From: Deinococcus alpinitundrae
Lineage (GTDB): Bacteria; Deinococcota; Deinococci; Deinococcales; Deinococcaceae
DNA length: 64,000 nucleotides
NCBI RefSeq assembly: GCF_009982895.1
Contig: NZ_WXZL01000004.1
Location: 186,001-250,000 of the forward strand
Reading direction: 5' to 3'
The translations under genes were made by a program, and so were the position numbers. The notes beneath the pieces are model-generated. The model searched no databases and was not told where the DNA came from. It saw only the letters and a program-made list of their open reading frames with translations. Position 1 is the stretch's first letter; each line of letters starts with the position of its first letter. Of the stretch, positions 18,556 to 27,749 are shown piece by piece.

Positions 18556-19071
18556 TTACGGCCCGGTATTCACGACCGCTTTGTTGTCGCGCAGCTTGTA
18601 GGACTTGCCCGCCGCATCACGGAAGGTCAGGACGACCTGCACGGCGTCGCGCGGTGAGAGGTCGGCGCTGCCGCGCCCCACCGCCTGCAAGCATCCTGCC
18701 CCCTCCGGCCCGGCGGCGCAGCGGCGGCTGTCCTGGGCCGCCACCCCGGAGCGCCACACCCCGCCCTCGGTAATCACGTACACCCCCGTCACCTTCAAGC
18801 TGGGCAGGGTCAGACCCTTCGGATCGCTGCTGGCACGCAGCTTGACCGGCACCACGAAATTCACGGCGCAACTCTTGCCGGAGCAGGGCAACCCGGCACT
18901 CAGGACAGGCGCGGCCTCGGCGCTGAGCTTGACCCCGCCGATGGTGAGCTTGGTCGGCGCGGCCAGCAGTTCGCCAGCACTCAGCAGCGGCGCACTCGGG
19001 GCTGGACCGGTCGCCGTGCCGCAGGCCCACAACAGGGGCACGAGCAACAGAGCGAGGGCGGGACGGTTCAT
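18556..19071 (-). CDS. Putative lipoprotein
   Basis: This 171-residue protein begins with a lipoprotein signal (LALLLVPLLWAC, lipidated Cys near residue 17). The mature part contains two Cys pairs (LPCSGKSC and RRC...GCLQ) that could form disulfides and beta-rich sequence ending in DNKAVVNTG. No family was recognised. A TAAACT -10 lies 7 nt before the ATG. Confidence 0.75.
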   Translation of the reverse strand: MNRPALALLLVPLLWACGTATGPAPSAPLLSAGELLAAPTKLTIGGVKLSAEAAPVLSAGLPCSGKSCAVNFVVPVKLRASSDPKGLTLPSLKVTGVYVITEGGVWRSGVAAQDSRRCAAGPEGAGCLQAVGRGSADLSPRDAVQVVLTFRDAAGKSYKLRDNKAVVNTGP

Positions 19072-19078
19072 GCCGCTC

Positions 19079-19084
19079 AGTTTA
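19079..19084 (-). promoter_or_regulatory. Leaderless-type -10 (TAAACT) for the lipoprotein gene
   Basis: TAAACT on the minus strand is separated from the ATG by GAGCGGC, 7 nt, with no SD. Confidence 0.45.
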
Positions 19085-19305
19085 CCGTATTGAAGTTAAC
19101 GTTTGACTGATGATTCTTACAGAGTCCAGCGCCACCACAATGTCTGCCAGCGGCAGCGTTGAAGCTGACATGCCCCCAGTTGCTTCAGATGGCCGCCTGA
19201 TCATGGACGGGAAACAGAACAACCCCATACCTTCTCCGCACGTCTTTACATTCACCAACCGATTTGCGATGGTGCAGTAGCCCTCTTTCGAAGTGGAGCG
19301 TCAGC
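19085..19305. other. Intergenic region, no gene recognised
   Basis: This 221-bp stretch is less GC-rich than its surroundings and separates the lipoprotein promoter from the terminator of the surface-protein gene. I see no ORF with an SD and no conserved RNA. Confidence 0.4.
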
Positions 19306-19334
19306 AAAAAACCTGCCCCGGTGAGGGAGCAGGT
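19306..19334 (-). terminator. Rho-independent terminator of the surface-protein gene
   Basis: On the minus strand ACCTGCTCCC pairs with GGGGCAGGT (one bulge) and is followed by TTTTTT. It starts 26 bp after the stop codon at 19360. Confidence 0.8.
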
Positions 19335-19359
19335 CTGGGAAATGACGGGCAGCGAAACG

Positions 19360-21555
19360 TTACCAGCGAATATCTGGCGGCGTCAGGATCTGGTCGGCGG
19401 GCAGGCTGGTCAGCAACTGATAGGTGAGGGTGTAGGTGCCGGGAATGACCCGCGACAGGGTGATGATGTCGCCGTCGATGCGCGGCGAGAGGTTGGCGAG
19501 GCTGGGGCCGTTGACCGTCACCGGGCCGCGCACCAGTGTCTGCGAGCCGCCGGGCAGCGGATCGGTGATCTGGACATTTTCCAGGGTGCTGTCGGCGGTG
19601 ATCTGCAAGGTCACGGTGTAGCCGCCCTCGCTGGCCTCGATGCTCTTGGCGACGCCCGCGCGAGCGCCCTGCTCGACGTTGCGGGTGATGTTCGAGCCGC
19701 CGGGGCTGCGGACCCTGGCCTGCCCGGTGGTGCGCAAATTGACCGGATCGAGGGCCGCCTCGGCGCTGTCGGTGCGGCAGACCCGGACCGGCACCTTGAG
19801 GCGCAGCGGCGCGCTGGCCGACAGATCGCCGCGCAGGCTCAGCGGATAGTCGCTGCTCCAGCCTGCCGGAAGGTTGAGGTTGAGGGTGGCGGGCAGCTTG
19901 TAGGGAAAGTCTGTCTTGGCGGTGGCGGTGAGCTGCGTCACGTCGCAGGCGTTGAGCACGTCCGGGGTGGTCAGCAGCGTGACCTCGGTGCGCGGGGTGT
20001 ACTCGATGGTCACCCGTCCGGTCGTGCCGTCCACCACGTGTCCGGGCGGCGGGGTGCCCACGCCGCTGCCGGGAATCTGGGTCGGTCCCACCGGGTAGTC
20101 GCCCGGCTGGAGCGGCAGGGTCACGGGGGTGCTGTAGGTCTTGCCGCCGAGCGTGAACGGCACGCCGGTCAGCGGAATGCGCTGGGTGCCGTAGATCGCC
20201 ACCGAATCGACGCTCAGTGCGCCCTCGGGGGGCCGGGCCACAAAGCGCAGCTTCACGTCACCGGGGGTGTAGCGCAGCTCGGTCGGCGAGATCACGTTGC
20301 CGCTGCCCTGAATCACGGTGGCGCTCACCGGCACGTAACCGGGCGGCAGCACCGGGCGCACCGAATTGTCCTTGGCCTCCACATAGCTCGCGCCGGGAAT
20401 CGGGCGGCCCTGGGGATCGACCACGTCGACCAGCAGTTTGTAGGGCGGGCGGGCCACGAAGCGCAGCTTGACGTCGCCGGGGGTGTAGCGCAGCTCGGTC
20501 GGCGAGATCACGTTGCCCTTGCCCTGCAGTACGGTGGCGCTCACCGGCACGTAGCCGCCGGGCAGCACCGGGCGCACCACATTGTCGCCGCCCACGGTGT
20601 AGCTCGCGCCAGGGATCGGCTGGCCCTGGAGGTCGACGACATCGACCAGCAATTGGCTGTTGATCTTGACGTTGGTGGGCGGGGTAAAGCCGCCGACCCG
20701 GGCGGGAATCGGCTTGTCGTCGAGCCGGAAACTGTAGGTCACGGCGTTGGAATACTGCTTGGTGGTGGGCAGCACCTTGATATACACCGCCCACTCGCCC
20801 ACCATCGCGGCGGTGAGGGGGAACTTGACGGTGGCGTACTTGCCGTTGTCGCTGCTGGGCAAGTCGATGCGCTTGTTGCCGGGCTGGGCGACCCAGGTCT
20901 GGGCCTCACTGGGGCCGTCCACGTCGTAATCGGTGACGCTCAGCGTCTTGCCGACCCACTCGGCGGGCACCGTCAGGCGGGCCACCAGCAGATCACGCTG
21001 CTCGGTGTCGCGGGCGTTGATCGTGAAGTCGCTGGTCTCCAGGGTAAACGGGGAGGTCACCCGCAGAGCGAAGCTGTTCTTGCCGTCGCCGCTGCTGTTG
21101 ACTTTCAGGGAGTAGGTTCCGGCGGGCAGACCCGATGCCCACAGACTTTCCCAGGTGTGCTCGCGGTTCATGCCGAAGGTGCGCTCAAAGACCTGCCCCG
21201 TGGTGCTGCTCAGCGTGAAGGTGGTCGAGAACTGGATGTTTTTCTGGTACAGCTCGTCGCCAAAGTAGCCTTCCGCCTTGGTCCGACGTCCGTCGGCGTA
21301 ATCGGTGAGGTTGAGGGTCGGGCTGTAGACTTCCAGGCCGATGGGCTTGCCAGCGTCTTGGGCGGAGACCCGGATGACGTAGGTTTCGATGTCGATGGGC
21401 CACTTCTCGCCCACCGAGGCCAGGGGCAACACCCCGCCGGTCTGGGCCAGGGCAGGCGCGCCCAGCAAGGAGAGGGCCAGGAGCGAGAGCGGCAGGGCCT
21501 TGCCGAGTCGCAGGCGGGGCAGGCGGGTCAACCATCGGGCGTTCGGATCAGGCAT
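19360..21555 (-). CDS. Secreted repeat-containing surface protein with DUF11-like C-terminus
   Basis: This 731-residue protein has a signal peptide (hydrophobic [17 protein letters not shown], cleavage near residue 37). Residues 40-290 form beta-rich segments. Residues 302-373 and 374-445 are two tandem 72-residue copies beginning LLVDVVD and ending [11 protein letters not shown]; they are nearly identical. The C-terminal 230 residues resemble DUF11-type beta-sandwich repeats ([15 protein letters not shown]), common in bacterial cell-surface proteins. A single Cys pair (NACDVT, VRVCRT) may form a disulfide. Function is probably envelope structure or adhesion, which is inference. It has its own terminator. 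Confidence 0.82.
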   Translation of the reverse strand: MPDPNARWLTRLPRLRLGKALPLSLLALSLLGAPALAQTGGVLPLASVGEKWPIDIETYVIRVSAQDAGKPIGLEVYSPTLNLTDYADGRRTKAEGYFGDELYQKNIQFSTTFTLSSTTGQVFERTFGMNREHTWESLWASGLPAGTYSLKVNSSGDGKNSFALRVTSPFTLETSDFTINARDTEQRDLLVARLTVPAEWVGKTLSVTDYDVDGPSEAQTWVAQPGNKRIDLPSSDNGKYATVKFPLTAAMVGEWAVYIKVLPTTKQYSNAVTYSFRLDDKPIPARVGGFTPPTNVKINSQLLVDVVDLQGQPIPGASYTVGGDNVVRPVLPGGYVPVSATVLQGKGNVISPTELRYTPGDVKLRFVARPPYKLLVDVVDPQGRPIPGASYVEAKDNSVRPVLPPGYVPVSATVIQGSGNVISPTELRYTPGDVKLRFVARPPEGALSVDSVAIYGTQRIPLTGVPFTLGGKTYSTPVTLPLQPGDYPVGPTQIPGSGVGTPPPGHVVDGTTGRVTIEYTPRTEVTLLTTPDVLNACDVTQLTATAKTDFPYKLPATLNLNLPAGWSSDYPLSLRGDLSASAPLRLKVPVRVCRTDSAEAALDPVNLRTTGQARVRSPGGSNITRNVEQGARAGVAKSIEASEGGYTVTLQITADSTLENVQITDPLPGGSQTLVRGPVTVNGPSLANLSPRIDGDIITLSRVIPGTYTLTYQLLTSLPADQILTPPDIRW
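20221..20436 (-). repeat. Tandem 216-bp repeat, copy 2
   Basis: This encodes residues 374-445 of the surface protein. It matches copy 1 over most of its length at DNA level, including long identical runs such as the segment encoding [19 protein letters not shown]. Confidence 0.85.
20437..20652 (-). repeat. Tandem 216-bp repeat, copy 1
   Basis: This encodes residues 302-373. It differs from copy 2 mainly around the [16 protein letters not shown] segment, so the two diverge locally while the rest is conserved. Confidence 0.85.
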
Positions 21556-21735
21556 GTGGTCTCCAGAAACTAAAACAGCTCACTGAGCGGGCGGCGGGCC
21601 GGGCGGCCACAGGGTGAGCACCGGGCCGGGGCGGCAGAAAAGGCGTACTTCTGCCAAAGCATACACGCCGCCTTCATATCGACGGTGAACCCCGCGCCTG
21701 CTCGAACCATTTGTTCTGGCGTCGCCGCAGCGGGG

Positions 21736-21764
21736 CTGACGACCCGCGCCGACTGCTCTATGCT
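21736..21764 (+). promoter_or_regulatory. alr promoter, leaderless type
   Basis: CTGACG at 21736-21741 and TATGCT at 21759-21764 are 17 bp apart. The -10 ends 7 nt before the ATG at 21772, so the transcript should begin at the start codon. Confidence 0.6.
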
Positions 21765-21771
21765 GGGCGGT

Positions 21772-22830
21772 ATGTTGGCCCGCGCCCGTGCCGAAATCTC
21801 CGTCTCTGCCCTGAAGCACAACGCCGCTCTCCTCGCCCGCCAAGCAGGGGCGCAGCTGATCGCCCCGGTCAAGGCCAACGCCTACGGACACGGGCTGGCG
21901 GTGGTGATGGGGGCGCTGCGCGAGTCGCCCGACGTGTGGGGCTTCGCGGTGGCCCTGCCGCGCGAGGCCCAGGCGCTCAGCGCCCTGAATCCCGGCAAGC
22001 CGGTGCTGCTGCTGACCCCCGCCGCGCCGGAGGAGTTCGCCGAACTCAGTGACCTGGGTGTGCGGCTGAGCGTCGGCACCGCTGCCGAGGTCGCGGCCCT
22101 GCCGAAGCACGCCCGCGTTCACCTGAAAGTCGAGACCGGCATGAACCGCAGCGGCGCGAGGCCCATCGAGGCCGTGCGGCTGGGCCAGCAGCTGGCCGAT
22201 CTGGGGATGCTCGAGGGCGTCTACACCCATTTCGCCCGCGCCGACGAACCCGATCTCGGCCCGACTTACCAGCAGCTCGCTGTCTTTCAGGAAGTGCTGG
22301 CGCAGCTGCCCCCGGTGCTGGCGCACGCGGCCAACGGCGGCGGCGTGCTGGGGCTGGGCGCGGTGGACGGCTTGCCACTGGCCCGCCCCGGCCTGGCGCT
22401 CTACGGGTACGCGCCCGGGCACCTGCGAGACTCGTTCGCGCTGCGCCCGGCCCTGCGCCTCACGGCCCGCGTCGGCTCGCTTCACCGGGTCTACAGCGGC
22501 GAAACCATCAGCTACGGCGGCCTGTATACCGCAGGGCACGACCAGGACATCGCCACCGTGCAGTTCGGCTACGCCGACGGCTACCCGCGCAATGCCACCC
22601 TCAAAGCGCACTGCGTCGTGGGCGGGCAGGTTCGCCCGGTGCGGGGCCGCATCTGCATGGACCAGTTCATGCTGGACGTCAGCGGCCTGAACGTGCAGCC
22701 GGGCGACTGGATCGAGGTCTGGGGCGACGGGCCCGTCACACTCGGCGACGTGGCAGCCTGGGGCGAGACGGTGGACTACGAGGTGCTCACCGGCCTGGGC
22801 GAGCGGGTGGAGCGGGTGGCCGTGGAGTGA
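21772..22830 (+). CDS. alr: Alanine racemase
   Basis: This 352-residue PLP enzyme converts L- to D-alanine for peptidoglycan. The PLP lysine is in APVKANAYGHG near residue 35, the substrate-side region is KVETGMNRSG, and the catalytic Tyr of the second domain is in the ETISYGGLY segment; RGRICMDQFMLD is the C-terminal active-site motif. An ATG at 21760 is also in frame, but the -10 element covers it, so 21772 is preferred. The leaderless promoter supports this start. Confidence 0.94.
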   Translation: MLARARAEISVSALKHNAALLARQAGAQLIAPVKANAYGHGLAVVMGALRESPDVWGFAVALPREAQALSALNPGKPVLLLTPAAPEEFAELSDLGVRLSVGTAAEVAALPKHARVHLKVETGMNRSGARPIEAVRLGQQLADLGMLEGVYTHFARADEPDLGPTYQQLAVFQEVLAQLPPVLAHAANGGGVLGLGAVDGLPLARPGLALYGYAPGHLRDSFALRPALRLTARVGSLHRVYSGETISYGGLYTAGHDQDIATVQFGYADGYPRNATLKAHCVVGGQVRPVRGRICMDQFMLDVSGLNVQPGDWIEVWGDGPVTLGDVAAWGETVDYEVLTGLGERVERVAVE

Positions 22831-22833
22831 GCC

Positions 22834-23508
22834 TCAGACGGGCGCGGCGAATCCGGCGCTCTCCAGCAAAGCCCCCAGCGTCGTGAACGCTTCCAGGCGC
22901 GGCCAGTTCGGCCCGAACGGCTGGCTGGCCGTGACCTCGTTGGGCACCACCACCACCCGGACGCCCGCTGCCAGAGCCGCCGTGGCTCCGTTGAAACTGT
23001 CCTCGACAGCCAGGCAGTCCTCGGGCCGCAGGTTCAGGCGCTGGGCGGCCAGCGCGTAGAGTTCCGGGTCAGGCTTGACGCGGGCCACATCACCGCGCGT
23101 CGCCGTCACCTCGAACCAGGTCAGCAGGCCGTGTTGCGAGAGCCAGCGCGTGACCCACTCACGGTCACTGCTGGTCGCCAGCGCCAGCCGCAGCCCCGCG
23201 GCCCGCGCTTCCTCCAGCACCACCCGCACGCCGGGTCGTAACTCGGCGGCCTCGATGTCGGCGTGAATCAGGCCGCGCAGCTCCGCCTGGACCTCGGCTT
23301 GCCTGGCCTGCACCGCTTCCGGCAGACCCAGCCAGGGGTCGAAGGCGTCCCAGGTGCCGATGCCCTGCTGCCAGTCCGAGAGTGCCAGCGTTCGCCCGTG
23401 CTGGCTGTAGAGCGCTTCCCAGCGCCGGAATTCGTGCGTCTCGGTGTCGAGGATGGTGCCGTCGAAGTCGAAGATCAGGGCTTTGGGGGTGGGGCGAGCG
23501 TGGGTCAT
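22834..23508 (-). CDS. HAD-superfamily hydrolase, subfamily IA
   Basis: This 224-residue phosphatase has motif I DFDGTILDTE with the nucleophile Asp near residue 14, motif II ATSS near residue 120, motif III Lys in VKPDPELY and motif IV VEDSFNG. The helical cap inserted after motif I is of the beta-phosphoglucomutase/phosphoglycolate phosphatase type. The substrate cannot be assigned. It is convergent with alr, 3 bp apart, and has its own leaderless-type -10. Confidence 0.9.
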   Translation of the reverse strand: MTHARPTPKALIFDFDGTILDTETHEFRRWEALYSQHGRTLALSDWQQGIGTWDAFDPWLGLPEAVQARQAEVQAELRGLIHADIEAAELRPGVRVVLEEARAAGLRLALATSSDREWVTRWLSQHGLLTWFEVTATRGDVARVKPDPELYALAAQRLNLRPEDCLAVEDSFNGATAALAAGVRVVVVPNEVTASQPFGPNWPRLEAFTTLGALLESAGFAAPV

Positions 23509-23514
23509 GGCCTC

Positions 23515-23520
23515 AGTTTA
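23515..23520 (-). promoter_or_regulatory. Leaderless-type -10 (TAAACT) for the HAD gene
   Basis: TAAACT on the minus strand lies 6 nt before the ATG at 23508 with no SD. Confidence 0.45.
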
Positions 23521-23532
23521 GGGCGGCACAAG

Positions 23533-24084
23533 TCAGGGCAGGGTGTCCGTTTCATTCATCTCCGCCATCGCCCTGAGCACGTTCGCCATGTGGGTGTCGA
23601 GGTCCACGCCGAGTTCTGATGCGCCCTGCACGACCTCCTCGCGGTTGACACCCCCCGCGAACGCCCTGTTCTTGAAGCGCTTTTTCAAGCTGGCGAGTTC
23701 GACCTGCTTCACGTCGCGGTCTGGCCGTACCAGGGCGGCAGCCTGCACCAGCCCGGTCAGTTCGTCCACTGCGAAGAGGGTTTGGGCGAGTTTGGTTTCG
23801 CGGGCCACACCGCTGTAGGTCGCGTGACCGAGAATGGCCGTCAGCACGTCCTCGCCCACATCGGTGTGCTCGCGCAGGTAGGTCACCCCCCAGAAGGGAT
23901 GCTCGCCGGGGTAGCGCTCGTAGTCGAAGTCGTGAAGCAGCCCGGTCACAGCGTAGGTTTCCTCGTCTTCCTGCCAGAGCCGGGCGTAAAAGCGCATGGC
24001 CGCCTCCACGTTGAGCATGTGACGCTGCAACGACTCGGAGGGTGTGAACTGGGTCATGAGCTGGTAAGCTTCGTCGCGCTGCAT
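23533..24084 (-). CDS. HD-domain (HDIG-type) hydrolase
   Basis: This 183-residue protein has the HD pattern: an N-terminal His in LQRHMLNVE, the LLHDFDYERYP motif with the HD pair near residue 50, and a downstream ILGHATYSG. This matches small HDIG proteins often annotated as metal-dependent phosphohydrolases. The substrate is unknown. It is divergent from aguA and has a leaderless-type -10. Confidence 0.85.
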   Translation of the reverse strand: MQRDEAYQLMTQFTPSESLQRHMLNVEAAMRFYARLWQEDEETYAVTGLLHDFDYERYPGEHPFWGVTYLREHTDVGEDVLTAILGHATYSGVARETKLAQTLFAVDELTGLVQAAALVRPDRDVKQVELASLKKRFKNRAFAGGVNREEVVQGASELGVDLDTHMANVLRAMAEMNETDTLP

Positions 24085-24090
24085 GACCCC

Positions 24091-24096
24091 ATGCTA
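24091..24096 (-). promoter_or_regulatory. Leaderless-type -10 (TAGCAT) for the HD gene
   Basis: TAGCAT on the minus strand lies 6 nt before the ATG at 24084. Confidence 0.4.
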
Positions 24097-24138
24097 GCGC
24101 GGGCCTCGGCCAGACGGTCCTGGCTGGACTGCCTCCGC

Positions 24139-24144
24139 TAGACT
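24139..24144 (+). promoter_or_regulatory. Leaderless-type -10 (TAGACT) for aguA
   Basis: TAGACT ends 7 nt before the ATG at 24152 with no SD. Confidence 0.45.
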
Positions 24145-24151
24145 GGCAAGC

Positions 24152-25207
24152 ATGCTGCACTTCTCTTTGCCCGACCCCACGCCCCGTGCTCTGGGCTTTG
24201 CCATGCCGCCGGAATGGGCCCCCCACGCCGCCACCTGGCTGGGCTGGCCCCAGGACGACGAGCTGTGGTTCGGTCATCTGGCGGGCGTGCGCGGCGAATT
24301 TGCCCAGCTGGTGCGCACCATCGCCCGCTTCGAGCCGGTACAGCTGATCGTGCGCGACGAGGAAAGCGAATCGGACGCCCGGACCCGGCTGGCCGGAGCC
24401 GATGTCACCTACCACCGCCAGCCGCTCGACGACGTGTGGCTGCGCGACAGCGGCCCGATCTTCGTGACACGCGGCCAGCAGCTCTCACTGATCAACTGGC
24501 GCTTCAACGCCTGGGGCGGCAAGTTCGAGTATCAGCATGACAATCAGGTGCCGGAATACGTGGCGGGAGCGCTCGGCCTGAGCCACTGGGACCGCCCCGA
24601 AGTGCTCGAAGGCGGCGGTCTGGAAGTCAACGGCGCGGGCGTGGGCCTGACGACCCGCTCGTGCTTCCTGACCGACACCCGCAATCCCGGGATGACTGAA
24701 GCGGACTACGCGGCGCTGCTGCAAGACACCCTCGGCATCGAGAAGCTGCTGTGGCTTGGCGGCGGCCTGGAAAACGACCACACCGACGGCCACATCGACA
24801 CCATCACCCGCTTTACCGACCCGACGACCATCGTGACCAGCGTGGAGCGCGATCCCCGCGACGCCAATTTCGCGCCGATGCAGCGCAACCTGGCCGACCT
24901 GCACCAGATGACCGACGCGCACGGCCGGCCCTTCCGGGTCGTGGAGTTGCCGCTGCCCGCCGCCCGGCTGGAAGGGGCCGAGGGAAGGTTGCCGCCCACC
25001 TACGCCAACTTCTATATCGGCAACGGCTTCGTCGTGGTGCCGCAGTACGGAGACGTCAACGATCAGGCGGCGCTGGACAGCCTCAGCCCCCTCTTTCCGG
25101 AGCGCAAGGTGATCGGCCTGCCCAGCCGCCAGATCATCGAGGGCGGCGGCTCGTTTCACTGCGTGACGCAGCAGCAGCCGCTGGGCGAGGCGTGGCAAGG
25201 CGAGTAG
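24152..25207 (+). CDS. aguA: Agmatine deiminase
   Basis: This 351-residue enzyme belongs to the peptidylarginine deiminase-like (PPDAD) family, which converts agmatine to N-carbamoylputrescine. Visible catalytic segments are WLRDSGPIF near residue 95, GGGLENDHTDGHID near 205 with the His, and EGGGSFHCVTQQQP near the C-terminus with the catalytic Cys. No N-carbamoylputrescine amidase is adjacent, although the two genes often cluster. It has its own leaderless-type promoter element. Confidence 0.93.
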   Translation: MLHFSLPDPTPRALGFAMPPEWAPHAATWLGWPQDDELWFGHLAGVRGEFAQLVRTIARFEPVQLIVRDEESESDARTRLAGADVTYHRQPLDDVWLRDSGPIFVTRGQQLSLINWRFNAWGGKFEYQHDNQVPEYVAGALGLSHWDRPEVLEGGGLEVNGAGVGLTTRSCFLTDTRNPGMTEADYAALLQDTLGIEKLLWLGGGLENDHTDGHIDTITRFTDPTTIVTSVERDPRDANFAPMQRNLADLHQMTDAHGRPFRVVELPLPAARLEGAEGRLPPTYANFYIGNGFVVVPQYGDVNDQAALDSLSPLFPERKVIGLPSRQIIEGGGSFHCVTQQQPLGEAWQGE

Positions 25208-25235
25208 AGCGTAACTGGGTCAGCTCGCCCACTGC

Positions 25236-25676
25236 TCAGCTGACCCACTGGGCGAGCAGATATTCCAGCCGCGTCTGTGCGCCCTCCTGCGAGCCGTAGA
25301 CGCTGCGCAGCAATTCGCCGCCCGGCGCGAAGGCCAGCCAGTGCGGCGTGCCCTCGGTCTGCCAGTGCTCGGCCACCGAGCCGTCCAGATCGAGGGCCAC
25401 CGGGAATGGCAGCCTGGCGTAGTCACGGGCAAAGTGGATCAGTTGCGGCTCGACCTGCCCGCGCGGGTACAGGCGGTGGCCCCGGCTGGTATGAACAGCG
25501 ACGAAGTTGATTGACCCGCCGAACTCGGCGTGCAGACGTTTCATGAACGGAATGCCGCGCGACACACAGCCAGAACATTCCAGGTTGAAGAACTGCACCA
25601 GGCCGGGCCGGGTCCACGTCAGTGGGTCGGCCACCGGGTCCAGATGCACGAAATCGGCGAAACCAGGCCAGCGCAT
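25236..25676 (-). CDS. TlpA-like thiol-disulfide protein
   Basis: The ATG at 25676 gives a 146-residue thioredoxin-fold protein with active site NLECSGCVSRG (CSGC) and the cis-Pro region TPHWLAF. No signal peptide is evident, so it may be cytosolic. The frame stays open far upstream, but that region is the antisense of the binding-protein gene and is rejected. The partner is unknown. Confidence 0.8.
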   Translation of the reverse strand: MRWPGFADFVHLDPVADPLTWTRPGLVQFFNLECSGCVSRGIPFMKRLHAEFGGSINFVAVHTSRGHRLYPRGQVEPQLIHFARDYARLPFPVALDLDGSVAEHWQTEGTPHWLAFAPGGELLRSVYGSQEGAQTRLEYLLAQWVS

Positions 25677-25696
25677 TTCGGCAGTCTTGCACGCGG

Positions 25697-25702
25697 TATC
25701 CT
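25697..25702 (+). promoter_or_regulatory. Leaderless-type -10 (TATCCT) for the binding-protein gene
   Basis: TATCCT ends 7 nt before the ATG at 25710. Confidence 0.45.
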
Positions 25703-25709
25703 GCCCACC

Positions 25710-26471
25710 ATGAACCGTTTTGCGCTCCTGCTGTCCACGCTGCTGATCGTTTCCTCCACGCTCGCCGCCAGCGTGGCCGACGTGAAGAAAAAAGGGGTGC
25801 TGGTGCTGGGCACCGACCCCACCTTCCAGCCGTTCGAGTTCAAGGGCACGGACGGCAGCATTCAGGGCTTCGACATCGACATTGCCAAGGCCATCGCCAA
25901 GGACCTCGGGGTCAAGCTTCAGATTCAGGCGGTGGGCTTCGGCGCTTTGATGCCGCAGTCGGTGACGTCCGGGCGGGTCGATCTGGCGCTGAGCGGTATC
26001 ACCATCACGCCCGAACGGGCCAAGGTCGTGAGCTTCAGCAGTCCGTATTACCGCTCGGCGCAGGTGTTCATCGTCCGGGCGGGCAACCCCGGCAAGTTCG
26101 CCTGGCCCGCCGACGTCAAGGGCAAGACCATCGGGGTGCAGGCCAACACCACCGGGCAGTTCGCGGCGGGCGACAGCCTCAAGCCCAAGGGGGCCGTGAT
26201 CAAGGTGTACGACGACTTCGCGGCGGGCCTGGCCGACGTGCGGGCCGGGCGCATCGCCGCCCTCATCGGTGACGCCCCCACCGTGACCGACCTCAAGAAG
26301 CGCTTGCCGGGCCAGTACGACCAGGCGGGCCAGGAACTCGTCGCCGAGGACTACGGCGCGGTGTTCAAGAAAGGCAGCGACCTGGCCGCCGCCGCCGACA
26401 GGACGCTGGCCCGCATGAAAAAAGACGGCGAATACCAGAAGCTGCTCGACAAATGGATCGTGCAGAAGTAA
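25710..26471 (+). CDS. Amino-acid ABC transporter substrate-binding protein
   Basis: This 253-residue protein has a signal peptide (about 1-19). The periplasmic-binding-protein type II fold is shown by LVLGTDPTFQPFEFKG near residue 33, GFDIDIAKAIAKDLG, LSGITITPERAKVVSFSSPYY and VKGKTIGVQANTTGQF. This is the polar amino-acid (HisJ/GlnH) family. No permease or ATPase gene is adjacent, so its partners are encoded elsewhere. The ATG is supported by the signal peptide and the -10 element. Confidence 0.92.
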   Translation: MNRFALLLSTLLIVSSTLAASVADVKKKGVLVLGTDPTFQPFEFKGTDGSIQGFDIDIAKAIAKDLGVKLQIQAVGFGALMPQSVTSGRVDLALSGITITPERAKVVSFSSPYYRSAQVFIVRAGNPGKFAWPADVKGKTIGVQANTTGQFAAGDSLKPKGAVIKVYDDFAAGLADVRAGRIAALIGDAPTVTDLKKRLPGQYDQAGQELVAEDYGAVFKKGSDLAAAADRTLARMKKDGEYQKLLDKWIVQK

Positions 26472-26543
26472 CGCAAAAGCAACGCCGCACACTGGGAGCA
26501 CGTGCCGGATCAACCGCTGCGCGTTTCCTCACCTGTCGGCTGC

Positions 26544-26549
26544 TAGATT
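26544..26549 (+). promoter_or_regulatory. Leaderless-type -10 (TAGATT) for the LCP gene
   Basis: TAGATT ends 8 nt before the ATG at 26558 (5 nt before an overlapping TTG). Confidence 0.4.
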
Positions 26550-26557
26550 GACGCTTG

Positions 26558-27706
26558 ATGGCTGTTCGTCTCCTGCTGCTGCTGGCCCTGGCGGGCCTGC
26601 TGGCCCTGATTGCTCCCGCTTTGCCCGCGCTGTCGAAATACGGCGCGTTTCCCCGGACGCCCGAGCGCCCGGTCAATGTGCTGTTGGCGGGCGTGACGCC
26701 CGAATACGACGAGACCGCGGCGGTGTGGCCCTGGCCCGCCAAGCCTGAGGCGTTTACCTACCTCACCGATACCATCGTGCTGGCGCAGCTGCGGGCGGGG
26801 GGTCAGGTCGAGTTGCTGAGCATTCCGCGCGACACCTGGGTTGATCTCCCCGGCTTCGGCTACAGCAAGATCAACGCGGCCAATCGGCGCGGCGGCCCCG
26901 ACGTTCTGGTCAAGACGGTGCAGAACCTGACCGGCCTACCGATCGACGGCTACGCCCTGCTGAGCCTCAACGCCCTGCGCGACCTCACCAACGCGTCCGG
27001 CGGCGTGACCCTCAACGTCCCGGAGGTCATGAAGTACGACGACAACGCCGGACATCTGCACGTTGATCTGCAACCCGGCAGGCAGCAGCTCAGCGGCACC
27101 CAGGTAGAGGGCTTTTTGCGCTTTCGCCACGACAACCTGGGTGACATTGGCCGGGTCACGCGCCAGCAGCTCTACCTCCAGGCGCTGGGCCACAAGCTGA
27201 CCAGCCCGCTGAACGTCTGGCGCTGGCCCAGTGTGGTAAGCGCTCTGGACCGCAACACCAAGACCGACCTCAGCCGGGATGTGGTGGGCCGGACCCTCGG
27301 CGCGCTGATGGGCGGTCCCAAGATCAACACCCAGACCCTGCCCGGCAACTTCGGTCCCTCCGGCACCTGGACGCCGGACCGCAGCGGCATCCGAGAGCTG
27401 GTCGCCAAATCGTTCAGCGACCCGAACGATCCGCGCAGCCGCAGCGTGGCGATCGCCAATATCGACGCTCCGGCAGGCGCGGCCCGCGCCCTGCAAAACA
27501 AGCTGATTTCCGGCGGCTACAGCAATGTCTGGATCGCCAACTTGCAGCGGGTCAGCGCGCCGACCACCTTGATCACGGGTGCGGCGGGCGCGGCCCTAAG
27601 CAGCCTCAAAACCGATCTGGGCTACGGGCAGGTGCAGCCGGGCAGCGGGGCGCAGGGAGCCGACATCACCATTTTGCTCGGACGTGATACGCCGGTGCCG
27701 AATTGA
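26558..27706 (+). CDS. LytR-CpsA-Psr (LCP) family protein
   Basis: This 382-residue protein has an N-terminal membrane anchor (about 4-23). The LCP domain runs from about 35 to 230 with YLTDTIVLAQL (polyprenyl-binding region), LLSIPRDTWVDLPGFGYSKINAA and the Arg-rich FLRFRHDNLGDIGRVTRQQ. LCP proteins transfer cell-wall glycopolymers to peptidoglycan. The C-terminal part (about 285-375) resembles a LytR_C domain. The target glycopolymer in a Deinococcus-type envelope is unknown. Confidence 0.9.
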   Translation: MAVRLLLLLALAGLLALIAPALPALSKYGAFPRTPERPVNVLLAGVTPEYDETAAVWPWPAKPEAFTYLTDTIVLAQLRAGGQVELLSIPRDTWVDLPGFGYSKINAANRRGGPDVLVKTVQNLTGLPIDGYALLSLNALRDLTNASGGVTLNVPEVMKYDDNAGHLHVDLQPGRQQLSGTQVEGFLRFRHDNLGDIGRVTRQQLYLQALGHKLTSPLNVWRWPSVVSALDRNTKTDLSRDVVGRTLGALMGGPKINTQTLPGNFGPSGTWTPDRSGIRELVAKSFSDPNDPRSRSVAIANIDAPAGAARALQNKLISGGYSNVWIANLQRVSAPTTLITGAAGAALSSLKTDLGYGQVQPGSGAQGADITILLGRDTPVPN

Positions 27707-27749
27707 AGACGAGCTATGGGGCGGAACGTTCAGACCCCATGCTGGCGCG

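Noticed and set aside
19264..21573. 769-codon open frame on the plus strand
   Set aside because: It is antisense to the secreted repeat protein, whose signal peptide, repeats and terminator fix the coding strand. The plus-strand product is His/Gly/Arg-rich without a domain, as expected for a shadow in high-GC DNA.
25677..26513. Long N-terminal extension of the TlpA-like gene
   Set aside because: It is antisense to the amino-acid-binding protein gene, which has a signal peptide and family motifs.
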